Positions 1 through 8,726 of a stretch of 64,000 nucleotides of DNA are shown piece after piece; the first letter of the stretch is position 1, and every line of letters begins with the position of its first letter. The notes beneath the pieces were generated by a model. The model worked only from the letters and a program-made list of their open reading frames with translations, did not search any database and was not told the DNA's origin. Both the position numbers and the translations under genes were made by a program. The DNA lies in the NCBI GenBank assembly GCA_020634565.1, contig JACKBN010000004.1:496001-560000 (forward strand), read 5' to 3'. This DNA comes from Ardenticatenaceae bacterium (GTDB lineage: Bacteria; Chloroflexota; Anaerolineae; Promineifilales; Promineifilaceae).

Positions 1-515
1 GGGCCAGAGCGGAAATCATCTTCACCGATGGCGGCAATGGTGGCCATGGCGGCTTCTTCATCCAGCAGGCCGTCGGCGGCAAAGGAGGCAACACGCTCCA
101 CACCCATGCGCACGATGTCGGGCAGCCGGTTAGCGGCCTGAGCGGTGGCAATACGCTGCGTCACACCGGCTTCTTCGATGGGCACAATGCGAATGTCCAC
201 TTCGGGATGCTCTGCCATGTAGTTGGCGGCTACAGCCTCGTAAGCGGCAATGCGCTCTTCTTCGTTATCCGTGGTCCAGAATTCAACGACGGTTTGTTCC
301 ATCGCTTCGGACGGTACTTCTACTTCAACCACGCGGGTTACTTCGATGGTTTCGGTGACGGATTCACCTTCGACCATGCGCGTTACCTCGACTTGCTCGG
401 TAACGGTTTCGGTTTGGGTGACCACGCGGGTTACTTCTACCGTTTGCGGGCTGCAAGCCGTAATGGCCAGCGCCATCAACATGAAAGCTGCTACTAAAAA
501 TCGAACTTTTCTCAT
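1..515 (-). CDS. ABC transporter substrate-binding lipoprotein (sugar type), 3' end outside window
   Basis: The start is ATG at 515, preceded by an AAGGAGAAGG ribosome-binding site; the gene runs off the left edge after about 171 codons. The N-terminus is a lipoprotein signal (MRKVRFLVAAFMLMALAITAC, lipobox Cys at about residue 21). A repetitive Thr/Val/Glu linker follows (VEVTRVV, TETVTE, VEVTRMV), of a type common in Chloroflexota binding proteins. The mature domain then starts with a TVVEFWTTDNEEER stretch typical of extracellular solute-binding family 1 (sugar) proteins. It should capture a carbohydrate outside the membrane and pass it to an ABC permease, presumably encoded beyond the edge. 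It lies 147 bp downstream of a LacI-type regulator on the same strand, so it is probably regulated by it. The substrate cannot be told. Confidence 0.85.
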   Translation of the reverse strand, partial: MRKVRFLVAAFMLMALAITACSPQTVEVTRVVTQTETVTEQVEVTRMVEGESVTETIEVTRVVEVEVPSEAMEQTVVEFWTTDNEEERIAAYEAVAANYMAEHPEVDIRIVPIEEAGVTQRIATAQAANRLPDIVRMGVERVASFAADGLLDEEAAMATIAAIGEDDFRSG

Positions 516-662
516 TTCCTTCTCCTTATGGGTTAAATGAATTGTTTTCTGTGGAGGCCGCCGGAGCAGCCGGCCATTGAGTCGCTAAGAAATTGTGAAT
601 AGTAAAGGTGGGTTCTGGAATATTTCACCTCCTTCAGACAAATAAATGCTGTGTCTATAGAC

Positions 663-1685
663 TTATAGAATTGAGGAACCGCTTGAAGCTCGGACAATTA
701 ATGTTGGTGTGAGTAAGACGCTGGGATTTTCCGGCGCACGGCCGTTTACAATGTCAATCAGCATGGCACAGGTCTGGCGGCCAATGTCGTAGATGGGCTG
801 GTGCAGGGTGGTGAGCGGCGGATTGCTGTAGGCGGAGGCGGGAATGTCGTCAAAACCAGCCACGGCGATGTCTATGCCCACGGTCAGGCCGTTTTGCTGC
901 ATCTGGTTGATGGCGCCCATGGCCATGAGATCGTTGCCGCAAATAACGGCCGTTACTCGAGGTTGCACAGCCAGGAGATGCTCGGCGGCTTCCGCGCCGC
1001 TGCGCTGGGTCAAATCACCTTCAACGATCCATTCTGGCGCCACCGGTAAATTGTTGGCGGCCATCGTTTCATAGTAGCCTTGCAAGCGATACTGGCTAAA
1101 CATCAGCCCGGCAGGCGGCATGATGAAGCCAATCCGCTGATGCCCCAAATCTGCCAGATGCTGCACCAGCAGGCGCATACCAGCTACACCATCTTCATCC
1201 ACGTAGGGGTAATCGAAGGGCAGGTTGGTGCGACCGAACACCACAAAGGGAAAGTTTTGTTCGTGCAGATGCTGGATGCGGGAGTCGTTTTCGCGGGTGC
1301 GAATGACAATCAGGCCATCGACCCAGCCGCGTTGGGTAGCGCGGGCGTAGGCTTGTTTTTCCTGTTCGCTTTCCGGCGCATGGGTGGAGACCAACAGGTC
1401 GTATTCTTGCTCGGCGGCTTCGTTGCCGATACCGGCGATAAATTCACTAAAAAACGGATCAGAAAAGCGAGGGCCAAAAGTGGGCATGATGAAGCCCAGA
1501 GTGTCGGTGCGCTGTTTTTGCAGGCGACGTGCCAGGATATTGGGCTTGTAACCCAGGGAAGCGGCCGTTTCCTGAATGCGTTGGCGCGTTTCGGCAGCCA
1601 CATCATCGTAGCCTGCCAGGCCACGGGAAACGGTGGTAATCGAGATTCCTAGCTCGGAGGCAATGTCTTTGAGTGTTGCGGCCAT
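663..1685 (-). CDS. LacI-family transcriptional regulator
   Basis: The 340-residue protein starts MAATLKDIASELGISITTVSRGLAGYDD, the LacI-type helix-turn-helix with hinge helix (residues 1-60, ending in the PNILARRLQ segment). A periplasmic-binding-protein-like effector domain follows (TDTLGFIMPTFG, GNDLMAMGA, AGFDDIPAS, TTLHQP). The ATG at 1685 is preferred over a longer frame open from 1781, because LacI proteins begin within a few residues of the recognition helix and because the longer form would read through the operators. Two CCAAAACGTTTTGG palindromes lie just upstream, implying autoregulation. The next gene downstream on the same strand is a sugar-binding lipoprotein, so the effector is probably a sugar. 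Confidence 0.93.
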   Translation of the reverse strand: MAATLKDIASELGISITTVSRGLAGYDDVAAETRQRIQETAASLGYKPNILARRLQKQRTDTLGFIMPTFGPRFSDPFFSEFIAGIGNEAAEQEYDLLVSTHAPESEQEKQAYARATQRGWVDGLIVIRTRENDSRIQHLHEQNFPFVVFGRTNLPFDYPYVDEDGVAGMRLLVQHLADLGHQRIGFIMPPAGLMFSQYRLQGYYETMAANNLPVAPEWIVEGDLTQRSGAEAAEHLLAVQPRVTAVICGNDLMAMGAINQMQQNGLTVGIDIAVAGFDDIPASAYSNPPLTTLHQPIYDIGRQTCAMLIDIVNGRAPENPSVLLTPTLIVRASSGSSIL

Positions 1686-1716
1686 CTCTTTTCCAGGGTT
1701 TTTGAAGGACAAAGTA

Positions 1717-1762
1717 TCCAAAACGTTTTGGATGATAAAAAGTTTATTCCAAAACGTTTTGG
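1717..1762 (-). promoter_or_regulatory. Twin LacI-type operators upstream of the regulator
   Basis: Two copies of the perfect palindrome CCAAAACGTTTTGG lie at 1718-1731 (extended to TCC...GGA at 1717-1732) and 1749-1762. Their centres are 31 bp apart, about three helical turns, so two dimers would sit on one DNA face. The central CG with A/T-rich flanks is the usual LacI/CcpA-type operator form. They are 32-77 bp upstream of the regulator start, consistent with autorepression. Confidence 0.8.
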
Positions 1763-1887
1763 GTGTCAACAAACTGCCCAATAAAAGTTGATAGTTTTTG
1801 GTTATAGTTGATAGGTCAACGAATTTGGATTGGGCGTGGCGGGGGGATTGAGGCGGTAAAAACGGCCGTAATCATCTGTGGGCTTAC

Positions 1888-1956
1888 ACAACTGCCGGAA
1901 AGACTGGGCCAATTTATGCACAAAGCCGAATGGCTGTGTGCATAAATTGGCCCAAT
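1888..1956. repeat. Hairpin repeat, TTGGCCCAAT family (R4-type)
   Basis: Arms TGGGCCAATTTATGCACA (from 1905) and TGTGCATAAATTGGCCCA (to 1954) pair with about one mismatch over 23 bp around a 4-nt loop. The preceding CAACTGCCGGAAAG recurs at 22677 in front of a degenerate copy of the same hairpin. It lies in the 3' region between the peroxiredoxin gene and the regulator and could stop transcription, although it lacks a T-run. Confidence 0.7.
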
Positions 1957-1973
1957 CAGCGTGGGTTCTGACT

Positions 1974-2441
1974 TTATTTGTTGAGGGAATCAATCAGGGC
2001 CAGCATTTCCTGATTTTCGGGGATGTCGCGCATGCTGTGGCCGTAATGGATAAATCGGGCGATGCCTTCTTTGTCTATCAACACCTGGGCCGGCATGCGG
2101 CCAAATTTGAAGATTTTAATTTGCTGCCCGTATAGCTTCAGCACGCTGTGCTGGGGATCGGGCAGGCCGGTAAACGGCAGGTTGTGCTCGCCAAAATAGG
2201 TAGCAAACGCATCTTTGTTTTCAGGGCCGAGAACGAGAACGGCCGTATCACGCGCGATAAATTCATCATAATCTTGACGCAACTGCGCCATATGCTTTTG
2301 GCAAAACGGTCACATAAAACCGCGATTGAACACCAGCAGCACATGCTGCTTGCCCTTGAATTGAGCCAGCGAGATTTCGTTTCCTTGATAGTCAGTCAAC
2401 GTAAAATCCGGAGCTGGCGCGTCGAGTTGCACTTGAGCCAT
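1974..2441 (-). CDS. Peroxiredoxin-like thiol/selenol oxidoreductase with in-frame TGA (probable selenoprotein)
   Basis: From ATG 2441 (AAGGAG 8 bases upstream) the frame reads through one TGA (2312-2310, codon 44) to a stop at 1974, giving 155 residues. The N-terminus has the AhpC/TSA signature (APAPDFTLTDYQGNEISL). The TGA falls in the redox site as RGFM-U-PFC-QKH, exactly where relatives have C-P-F-C. Downstream sequence stays fully peroxiredoxin-like (LVLGPENKDAF, LPFTGLPDPQHSVLKLYG, GRMPAQVLIDKEG), with no decay. A hairpin with a suitably placed loop follows the TGA. The role would be reduction of peroxides or a related thiol-redox reaction in the cytoplasm. A nonsense-mutated pseudogene or a downstream start at Met51 (2291) is the alternative, but that would lose the catalytic residue. 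No selA/B/C/D genes are in the window. Confidence 0.82.
2267..2312 (-). promoter_or_regulatory. SECIS-like element after in-frame TGA
   Basis: In the mRNA, 25 nt separate the UGA (2312-2310) from a 4-nt loop AGUU (2284-2281). The upper stem is UGGCGC (2290-2285) with GCGUCA (2280-2275). A lower stem CAUA (2294-2291) pairs with UAUG (2270-2267) across a 4-nt bulge. A G among the first loop bases and a UGA-to-loop distance of roughly 16-37 nt fit what is known of bacterial SECIS elements. The pairing was found by eye; no energy was computed. Confidence 0.6.
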
Positions 2442-2461
2442 GTTGATATTACTCCTTTGGT

Positions 2462-2507
2462 AATGAGCAGACACTCATTTGTAGAAGAATGCGGGTTATA
2501 TGTACAA
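2462..2507 (-). promoter_or_regulatory. Possible promoter and operator of the peroxiredoxin-like gene
   Basis: On the minus strand TTGTAC (2507-2502) and TACAAA (2483-2478) are separated by 18 bp. An inverted repeat AATGAG-N6-CTCATT (2462-2479) overlaps the -10 box and could bind a repressor or redox regulator. The sites are 20-65 bp upstream of the start codon. The rest of the 344-bp interval up to 2786 shows nothing I can assign. Confidence 0.4.
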
Positions 2508-2785
2508 AATCGCCCCTTGATAATGAGCTTAGCAAAATGAACGGAAAGATCAATAACCAGAATTTTGGGTCATAAAAATGAGAAAAATGGTAAGTTACGC
2601 ATGAGAGATGGTCGCGCGATGGGGTCTGTCTTGCTAAAAATAAGATGAATTTGTCACCTTTTTGTTACAATATGGCTCTGGTAAGTAAAGACCCTGATTC
2701 AGCAGGTAAGGTTTAGACAACTGGCCAGATCTAATGCGTAAATTATCTGAAGAAGGTGGGTCTGAAACGGCCGTTGGAGCACAAC

Positions 2786-3433
2786 ATGCATGAGATAGCA
2801 GAGTTAGTAATCAATGCCAGCAATGGCAGAGCGAAAAAAGAGACGCGCCAGGAAGCGTTTGCGCAACTGGTGAGTGAGTTTTATGAGACCGCCTTTGGCT
2901 GGGCTTATTCGCGCCTCAGAGATGCAGATGTGGCGCAGGATGCGGTGCAGGAAGCGTTTGTTGTGGCTTACCAGCAGCTGCACCAGCTTAATGAGCCGCA
3001 GGCGTTTGCCGGTTGGTTCAAGCAAATTGTGCTTAGTCAGGTGTATCGCCTTTTGCGCGATACTCGCCCGCTGGCCCAAGCGGTTGATCTCAATCAGGAA
3101 ATCGTCGCTTCGGAGCCTGGCCCGGTGGCGCTGCTAGAAAATGTAGAGTTGAAGGAACGGGTGATGACGGCCGTTCAAGCTTTGCCTGAAAAAGAGCAGG
3201 TGGTTACCCAAATGTTCTACCTAAACGGCTATTCGCAAAAAGAGATTGCCCGTTTGCTGGAACTGCCGCTGACCACCGTCAAAAAGCGTTTGCAGTACGC
3301 CCGGCGGAACTTGCGTGGCATCCTGGCCAGCATGATGGATGCCTTTGTGCCGGAACCGGAACCAACGCCCGCACCGGTACCCATCCCGGTACGGTCACGG
3401 CCTATTTATCCGCCAGAGCCGCCGGAGTGGTAA
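2786..3433 (+). CDS. RNA polymerase sigma factor, ECF/sigma-70 family
   Basis: This is a 215-residue protein. Sigma-70 region 2 (about residues 20-95) is visible as FAQLVSEFYETAFGWAYSRLRDADVAQDAVQEAF and FAGWFKQIV. Region 4 (about 130-185) is visible as ALPEKEQVVTQMFYLNGYSQKEIARLLELPLTTVKKRL, with its HTH. A Pro-rich tail follows. ATG 2786 has GGAG 7 bases upstream and is preferred over the in-frame start at 2756. No anti-sigma gene is adjacent and the next gene is ftsH with its own promoter, so the regulon cannot be inferred from context. Confidence 0.92.
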   Translation: MHEIAELVINASNGRAKKETRQEAFAQLVSEFYETAFGWAYSRLRDADVAQDAVQEAFVVAYQQLHQLNEPQAFAGWFKQIVLSQVYRLLRDTRPLAQAVDLNQEIVASEPGPVALLENVELKERVMTAVQALPEKEQVVTQMFYLNGYSQKEIARLLELPLTTVKKRLQYARRNLRGILASMMDAFVPEPEPTPAPVPIPVRSRPIYPPEPPEW

Positions 3434-3462
3434 ATGTTGGGCGGTAAGACAACGCGGTATGC

Positions 3463-3491
3463 TTGAAACCTCTCTGGTTTAGGCGTACAAT
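3463..3491 (+). promoter_or_regulatory. Sigma-70-type promoter of ftsH
   Basis: TTGAAA (3463-3468) and TACAAT (3486-3491) are separated by exactly 17 bp, leaving an 80-90 nt leader before the ftsH start. The promoter lies after the stop of the sigma factor gene, so ftsH can be transcribed on its own. Confidence 0.7.
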
Positions 3492-3579
3492 GGATCGATA
3501 TTTTACGGCCGTTTTCTGGCCGATAAGAAATATTTCGCGGAAGAAAAATTTCCAACTTTTAATTAGAGAGTAAAAAATT

Positions 3580-5547
3580 ATGGATGAGCAACCAAACGAC
3601 AATCGCCCATCGGTGCCAACCTGGGTGTGGATTATCACGATATTTGCTGTCATTGTGGGGCTTCAATTGGTGTTTAGCGGCCGTTTAAGCGGCCCGGAAG
3701 AAATTAGCCAACAGCAATTCTTCAAGCTCGTACAAGACAACGAAGTGGATGTGATCGAGTTGAGCGGAGACACATTGGAAGCGTATCGCATAGACGGCAC
3801 GGAACAAGTGACCGTTGGCGTTACCACCAAAGACAGCCAAAGCTCCCTGGAAGATGTGCTCGCCTTTAATGGCCTGAACAATGAGCAATTATCCGAGTTA
3901 GGGGTTGACGTGCAGGTGCGTAACCTGTCTTTGCGCAACAACATTGTGAGCATTCTCTTCACCATCGGCCCTGTTTTGCTGCTGATTTGGATCTTCAGCC
4001 GGGGCTTCCGCCAGATGCAGGGTGGGGGTGGCAACAGCATTTTTGGATTCGGCCGTAGCCGCGCCAAAAACCTGAGCGATGCCGACCGCCCGACCGTCAC
4101 CTTTGATGACGTAGCTGGTGTCGATGAGGCCAAAATGGAATTGGCTGAAGTGGTGCAGTTCCTCAGGGAACCGGAAAAATTTGTGCAGGTAGGCGCGCGC
4201 ATTCCCAAAGGTGTGCTGATGGTTGGCCCGCCCGGAACGGGTAAAACTTTGCTGGCCCGTGCCGTTGCCGGGGAAGCAGGTGTCCCCTTCTTCCACATTT
4301 CCGGCTCTGAGTTTGTGGAGATGTTTGTGGGTGTGGGTGCTAGCCGTGTGCGTGACCTGTTCGAGAAAGCCAAGCAATCTGCCCCCTCCATCGTCTTTGT
4401 GGACGAAATTGATGCGGTGGGCCGCCAGCGTGGTGCTGGTTTGGGCGGTGGCCACGACGAGCGTGAGCAAACCCTCAACCAAATCCTGGTGGAGATGGAT
4501 GGCTTCGATAACGATACCAACGTCATTGTGATGGCTGCTACCAACCGCGCCGACATTTTGGACCCGGCGCTGCTGCGTCCTGGCCGTTTCGACCGTAAAG
4601 TGTATGTCGATCTACCAGACGTGCGTGGCCGCGAAAAGATTTTGGAAGTGCATGCGCGCGGTAAGCCAATCAGCAAAGAAGTTGAGCTGAAAGAGTTTGC
4701 CAAACTCACCGCTGGTTTTTCTGGGGCTGACCTGGAGAACTTGCTGAATGAAGCAGCTATCTTTGCCGCCCGGCGCGATCAGCGCACCATTGGCAATCTG
4801 GAATTCCAGGATGCGTTTGACCGCATTGCTTTGGGGCCAGAAAAGAAGAGCCATGTGATGACTCAGGAAGATAAAGAGACGGTGGCTTACCATGAAGCAG
4901 GCCATGCCGTTGTGAGCTTCCATTTGGCTAACACGGACCCAATCCAGAAGATTACGATTGTGCCGCGTGGACGTGCCGGTGGCTATGTGCTGCCGTTGCG
5001 GGAAGAGCGCATGGTGTACACGCGTGAGAAGTTTGAAGACCAGATTGCCATGGCGATGGGTGGTCGTGCGGCTGAGGAAGTGTTCTTTGGCCAAATTACG
5101 ACCGGCGCTGCTTCCGACTTGCAGCAATCGACCCGTTGGGCACGGGCTATGGTGATGAATTACGGTATGTCTTCTTCCTTGGGGTTGCCCACTTATGGCG
5201 ACCAGAGCAGCAATCCGTTTGTGGGGCGTGACTACGGTTTCGGCTCCGGGCGTGATTACAGTGAAGATGCGGCCAAAGCGATTGATGAAGAGGTTCGTGT
5301 TATCCTGGATCACAATTACAAGCGTGCCCGGAAGCTCATTGAAGACAATCGGGAAAAGATGGTTGCCCTGGCCAATGCGCTGATGGAAGTGGAAACGATG
5401 GATCGCAGCACGTTTGAAAAGTTAATGAATGATACGCTGTACATCCAACAAGAATATGGCAAAACACGCACCGAAGAGATGGCAGAGGCGTTGGTTGAAG
5501 AGGTTAAGGCCGAAGCTGAAGCCGAAGCATCTTCGACGGCCGATTAA
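3580..5547 (+). CDS. ftsH: ATP-dependent zinc metalloprotease FtsH
   Basis: The full-length 655-residue FtsH is a membrane-anchored hexameric protease that removes damaged membrane proteins and short-lived regulators. Two transmembrane segments (about 15-33 and 122-140) flank an extracytoplasmic domain. The AAA module carries Walker A GPPGTGKT (216-223), Walker B VFVDEID, and the second region of homology (AATNRADILDPALLRPGRFDRK). The zinc site is HEAGH (438-442) with third ligand Asp513 in the GAASDLQQ segment. The tail is acidic and Ala/Glu-rich. It has its own promoter (3463-3491) and an intrinsic terminator 62 bp downstream, so it is monocistronic. Confidence 0.98.
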   Translation: MDEQPNDNRPSVPTWVWIITIFAVIVGLQLVFSGRLSGPEEISQQQFFKLVQDNEVDVIELSGDTLEAYRIDGTEQVTVGVTTKDSQSSLEDVLAFNGLNNEQLSELGVDVQVRNLSLRNNIVSILFTIGPVLLLIWIFSRGFRQMQGGGGNSIFGFGRSRAKNLSDADRPTVTFDDVAGVDEAKMELAEVVQFLREPEKFVQVGARIPKGVLMVGPPGTGKTLLARAVAGEAGVPFFHISGSEFVEMFVGVGASRVRDLFEKAKQSAPSIVFVDEIDAVGRQRGAGLGGGHDEREQTLNQILVEMDGFDNDTNVIVMAATNRADILDPALLRPGRFDRKVYVDLPDVRGREKILEVHARGKPISKEVELKEFAKLTAGFSGADLENLLNEAAIFAARRDQRTIGNLEFQDAFDRIALGPEKKSHVMTQEDKETVAYHEAGHAVVSFHLANTDPIQKITIVPRGRAGGYVLPLREERMVYTREKFEDQIAMAMGGRAAEEVFFGQITTGAASDLQQSTRWARAMVMNYGMSSSLGLPTYGDQSSNPFVGRDYGFGSGRDYSEDAAKAIDEEVRVILDHNYKRARKLIEDNREKMVALANALMEVETMDRSTFEKLMNDTLYIQQEYGKTRTEEMAEALVEEVKAEAEAEASSTAD

Positions 5548-5608
5548 GTCCTTCTTAAATTTTTCTGGAACGGTAGTAACGCCGCTCTAGAACCTGCGTA
5601 ATGAAGAT

Positions 5609-5644
5609 GGCCTTCTCACTTTTGGGTGAGGAGGCCTTTTCTTT
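5609..5644 (+). terminator. Intrinsic terminator after ftsH
   Basis: GGCCTTCTCAC (5609-5619) pairs with GTGAGGAGGCC (5626-5636) with one G-T pair around a 6-nt loop, followed by TTTTCTTT. It also argues against starting the next gene at 5601, since that start would be inside the terminator. Confidence 0.85.
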
Positions 5645-5681
5645 GTGGGGACGTTTTCTTTTTTTGCGGGATAATAGGGAT

Positions 5682-7520
5682 ATGACTGTACGATTTCGCC
5701 GCATGGGGCGGCAATATGAATCTGATCCAGATGCGAAGGCGAAGCGGCTGAACCGCGAGAGTTTACACACGTTTGGGCGGCTGTTGCAGTATGTACGGCC
5801 GTATCGCAAACAAATGGCCTTCTCCATTACCTTGCTGTTGTTTAGCACGCTGCTGGGGCTGGTGCTGCCGCTGGTGGTGCAAAATCTGGTGGATGTGGTG
5901 CTGATTGACAAAAACCAGGTGCGGCTAAATCAGTTAGCGATTGGCTTGTTTGTGGTGTTCATTGTGCAAGCGCTGTTCAGTTTTGGTCACCGGCTGTCTT
6001 TGGCTTACGTGGGCGAAAAGGTGATTGCGCACATTCGGGTGCAAATTTACACGCATTTGCAGTCGCTTTCGCTGAAATATTATGCGGATCATCGCACGGG
6101 TGAGGTGGTTTCTCGCCTGACAAATGATGTGTCGCAGCTGCAAACGGCCGTTACCGACAATCTGGTGGCGCTGCTGCGGCAGGCGATTACGTTGGTGGGA
6201 GCGGCCGTTTTGCTGTTCTGGCTCAACTGGCGGCTGACGCTGATTATTTTGACCGGCATTCCCATCATTTCCTTAACGATGGTGGCGCTGGGGCGGCAAA
6301 TCCGCAAGGCGGCCAAGGCGGTGCAGGATGCGCTGGCGCAGTCGGCCAACGTGGTGGAAGAGACGGTGAGCGGTATCCGCATTGTGAAATCTTTTGTGCG
6401 TGAGGCGCATGAAATCGGCCGTTTTGCAGAACGGGTGAACGATATATACGAAGCCGCCATGTGGCGCGCCAAAATCGGCGCGGTGCTGGGGCCGATTATC
6501 GGTTTTATGGCCTTTGCTTCAATTACAATTACGCTCTGGTTTGGCAGTTTTCAGGTGCTGGAAGGGCGGTTGACGGCTGGTGGACTGGTGGCTTACTTGG
6601 TGTACACGCTCATGGTAGCTACGCCGATTGCCTCGCTGGCGGGGCTGTATGCCCAGTTCCAGTCGGCGTTGGGAGCGACGGAGCGGCTGTTTGAGCTGCT
6701 CGACACGCCCGCCGACATTGCAAATCGGCCCAACGCCACTGAATTGCCGCCGGTCACCGGTCGGGTCGAATTTCAGGATGTGGATTTTGATTACACAACG
6801 GCCGTTCCCATCCTGAAACAAGTTTCGTTTGTGGCTGAACCGGGGCAGGTGGTGGCGCTGGTAGGCCCGAGCGGGGCGGGCAAGAGCACGCTGGTGAATT
6901 TGATTCCCCGTTTTTATGATGTGGTGAACGGCCGTATTCTCATCGACGGGCAGGATGTGCGGGACGTCACCGTGCACAGCTTGCGGCAGCAAATTGGCAT
7001 TGTGCCCCAGGAGACGATTTTGTTTTCTGACACGGTGCTGGAAAATATCCGCTATGGCAATTTGGATGCCACACAAGAAGAACTGGAAGCTGCTGCTAAA
7101 GCTGCCAACGCCCATGAATTTATCCTGAACGATTTGCCCGATGGCTACCAGACGCTGGTGGGCGAGCGGGGCGTAAAGCTAAGCGGCGGTCAACGGCAGC
7201 GCGTAGCCATCGCTCGCGCCATCCTCAAGGACCCGCGCATTCTGATTTTGGACGAGGCGACTTCTTCGCTGGACAGCGAAAGTGAGAGTTTGGTGCAGGA
7301 GGCGTTGGAGCGGTTGATGAACGGCCGTACCTCTTTCGTCATTGCGCATCGGCTGAGCACCGTCATTAATGCGGATTGGGTGCTGGTGCTGGATCAGGGG
7401 CGAGTGGTGGAGCAGGGCAGGCACAGCGACCTGCTGCAAAATCCAGATGGCTTGTATTATCGTTTGTACCAAATGCAATTTTCAAGCGCCGCAGATTGGC
7501 GATTAGAGATCGGAGATTAG
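5682..7520 (+). CDS. ABC exporter, fused permease and ATPase (MsbA/lipid-multidrug type)
   Basis: The 612-residue half-transporter starts at ATG 5682 (MTVRFRRMGRQYESDPDAK). The frame is open to 5601, but that part is the ftsH terminator. A six-helix type-1 exporter domain (about 45-345) is followed by the nucleotide-binding domain with Walker A GPSGAGKST (395-403), signature LSGGQ (500-504), Walker B ILILDEATSSLD and the His-switch IAHRLST. It should form a dimer in the cytoplasmic membrane exporting a lipid, drug or peptide; the substrate is not indicated. The following TraB-family gene begins 7 bp downstream, so the two are probably one transcription unit. Confidence 0.93.
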   Translation: MTVRFRRMGRQYESDPDAKAKRLNRESLHTFGRLLQYVRPYRKQMAFSITLLLFSTLLGLVLPLVVQNLVDVVLIDKNQVRLNQLAIGLFVVFIVQALFSFGHRLSLAYVGEKVIAHIRVQIYTHLQSLSLKYYADHRTGEVVSRLTNDVSQLQTAVTDNLVALLRQAITLVGAAVLLFWLNWRLTLIILTGIPIISLTMVALGRQIRKAAKAVQDALAQSANVVEETVSGIRIVKSFVREAHEIGRFAERVNDIYEAAMWRAKIGAVLGPIIGFMAFASITITLWFGSFQVLEGRLTAGGLVAYLVYTLMVATPIASLAGLYAQFQSALGATERLFELLDTPADIANRPNATELPPVTGRVEFQDVDFDYTTAVPILKQVSFVAEPGQVVALVGPSGAGKSTLVNLIPRFYDVVNGRILIDGQDVRDVTVHSLRQQIGIVPQETILFSDTVLENIRYGNLDATQEELEAAAKAANAHEFILNDLPDGYQTLVGERGVKLSGGQRQRVAIARAILKDPRILILDEATSSLDSESESLVQEALERLMNGRTSFVIAHRLSTVINADWVLVLDQGRVVEQGRHSDLLQNPDGLYYRLYQMQFSSAADWRLEIGD

Positions 7521-7527
7521 ACGGTTG

Positions 7528-8724
7528 ATGGAGCAAGAAAACAACATCGTAGAACGAAATTACCCCACTGACGTGGAGATTGTGCCGGTAAACGGCCGTG
7601 AGTTCATCCTCATCGGCACGGCGCATATTTCCCAGGAATCCACCGATCTTGTAAGGGCTGTCATCGAGCAGGAAAAGCCTGATGTGGTTTGTGTGGAACT
7701 TGATGAGCAGCGCTACAAAACCCTGTCTGAAAAAACTAAGTGGGAAAACCTTGATCTCAAGCAGATCATTCGCCAAAAGCAGCTGATGACCCTCCTGGTT
7801 AATCTGCTGCTGGCCTCTTACCAAAGGCGGCTAGGCAAGCAGCTAGGCGTGAATCCAGGTACCGAACTGCTAGAAGCAACCAAAGTCGCTCAGGAACTGA
7901 ACATCCCTCTGGCCTTGGTGGATCGGGATGTTCGCATTACCCTGCGCCGTGCCTGGAACAGCATGAGCTTTTGGGAAAAAATCAAGCTGCTCAGTTCTGG
8001 CTTTGTGGGTGCGGTAGAAGGCGAAGAAATCTCCGAAGAGATGCTCAGCGAAATTCGCCAGTCGGATGTGCTGACGGAGCTGATGAATGAGCTGGGCGAA
8101 TTTATGCCCGTGCTAAAAACTGTGTTAATTGACGAGCGTGACACCTATATTTCCCAAAAAACCCGAGATGCCGCTGGTGAGAAAGTCGTCGCTGTGGTTG
8201 GTGCCGGTCATTTGAACGGTATCAAGCAAGCCCTGCAAGAAAATCGGCAGGAAGATTTAAGCCTGATCGAACAGGTGCCGCCGCCATCTCCGGTGGGCAA
8301 AATTATTGGTTGGGGCATTCCCGCGCTCATTATTGGCATGATTGTGTACATTGGCGTCACCCAGGGTGCGTCAGCGGCGGGGGATAATTTGCTCTACTGG
8401 TTCCTGGTGAACGGCATTCCCAGCGCGATTGGCGCTGTGATTGCCTGGGCGCATCCACTGACGATTGCTGTCTCCTTCTTTGGTGCGCCGCTGACCAGCC
8501 TCACCCCGGTGATTGGCGCGGGTTATGTGGCGGCGTTTGTGCAGGCATATTTTGCCCCGCCCGTGGTGCGCGAATTCCAGGCAGTCGGGGACGATATTGC
8601 TCACTGGCGTATGTGGTGGAAAAACAAACTGCTGCGCGTGCTGTTGGTGTTTATTCTCACCAGCCTGGGCAGCCTGTTGGGCACCTATCTGGGCGCGGCG
8701 GAAATCATCTCGAATTTGTTTTAG
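7528..8724 (+). CDS. TraB-family membrane protein (TraB/PrgY/GumN-like)
   Basis: The 398-residue protein has the TraB domain in its first 250 residues, with conserved pieces FILIGTAHISQES, PDVVCVELDEQRY, ALVDRDVRITLRRAW and VAVVGAGHLNGI. A membrane domain of about four helices follows (IIGWGIPALIIGMIVYIGVT, AIGAVIAWAHPLTIAVSFFGAP, VLLVFILTSLGSLLGTYLGA). The family is linked to pheromone shutdown in enterococci and to mitochondrial and archaeal homologues of unclear biochemistry; the GTAH and GAGH motifs may form a metal-dependent hydrolase site. ATG 7528 is chosen over an overlapping TTG at 7525; GGAG lies about 13 bases upstream. It follows the ABC exporter by 7 bp. Confidence 0.88.
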   Translation: MEQENNIVERNYPTDVEIVPVNGREFILIGTAHISQESTDLVRAVIEQEKPDVVCVELDEQRYKTLSEKTKWENLDLKQIIRQKQLMTLLVNLLLASYQRRLGKQLGVNPGTELLEATKVAQELNIPLALVDRDVRITLRRAWNSMSFWEKIKLLSSGFVGAVEGEEISEEMLSEIRQSDVLTELMNELGEFMPVLKTVLIDERDTYISQKTRDAAGEKVVAVVGAGHLNGIKQALQENRQEDLSLIEQVPPPSPVGKIIGWGIPALIIGMIVYIGVTQGASAAGDNLLYWFLVNGIPSAIGAVIAWAHPLTIAVSFFGAPLTSLTPVIGAGYVAAFVQAYFAPPVVREFQAVGDDIAHWRMWWKNKLLRVLLVFILTSLGSLLGTYLGAAEIISNLF

Positions 8725-8726
8725 TG

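Noticed and set aside
207..540. Plus-strand genes opposite the substrate-binding lipoprotein
   Set aside because: They are mirror frames of the Thr/Val-rich linker, with no ribosome-binding site.
5601..5681. Longer N-terminus for the ABC exporter
   Set aside because: These bases form the ftsH terminator hairpin and T-run; the ATG at 5682 gives the normal family start.
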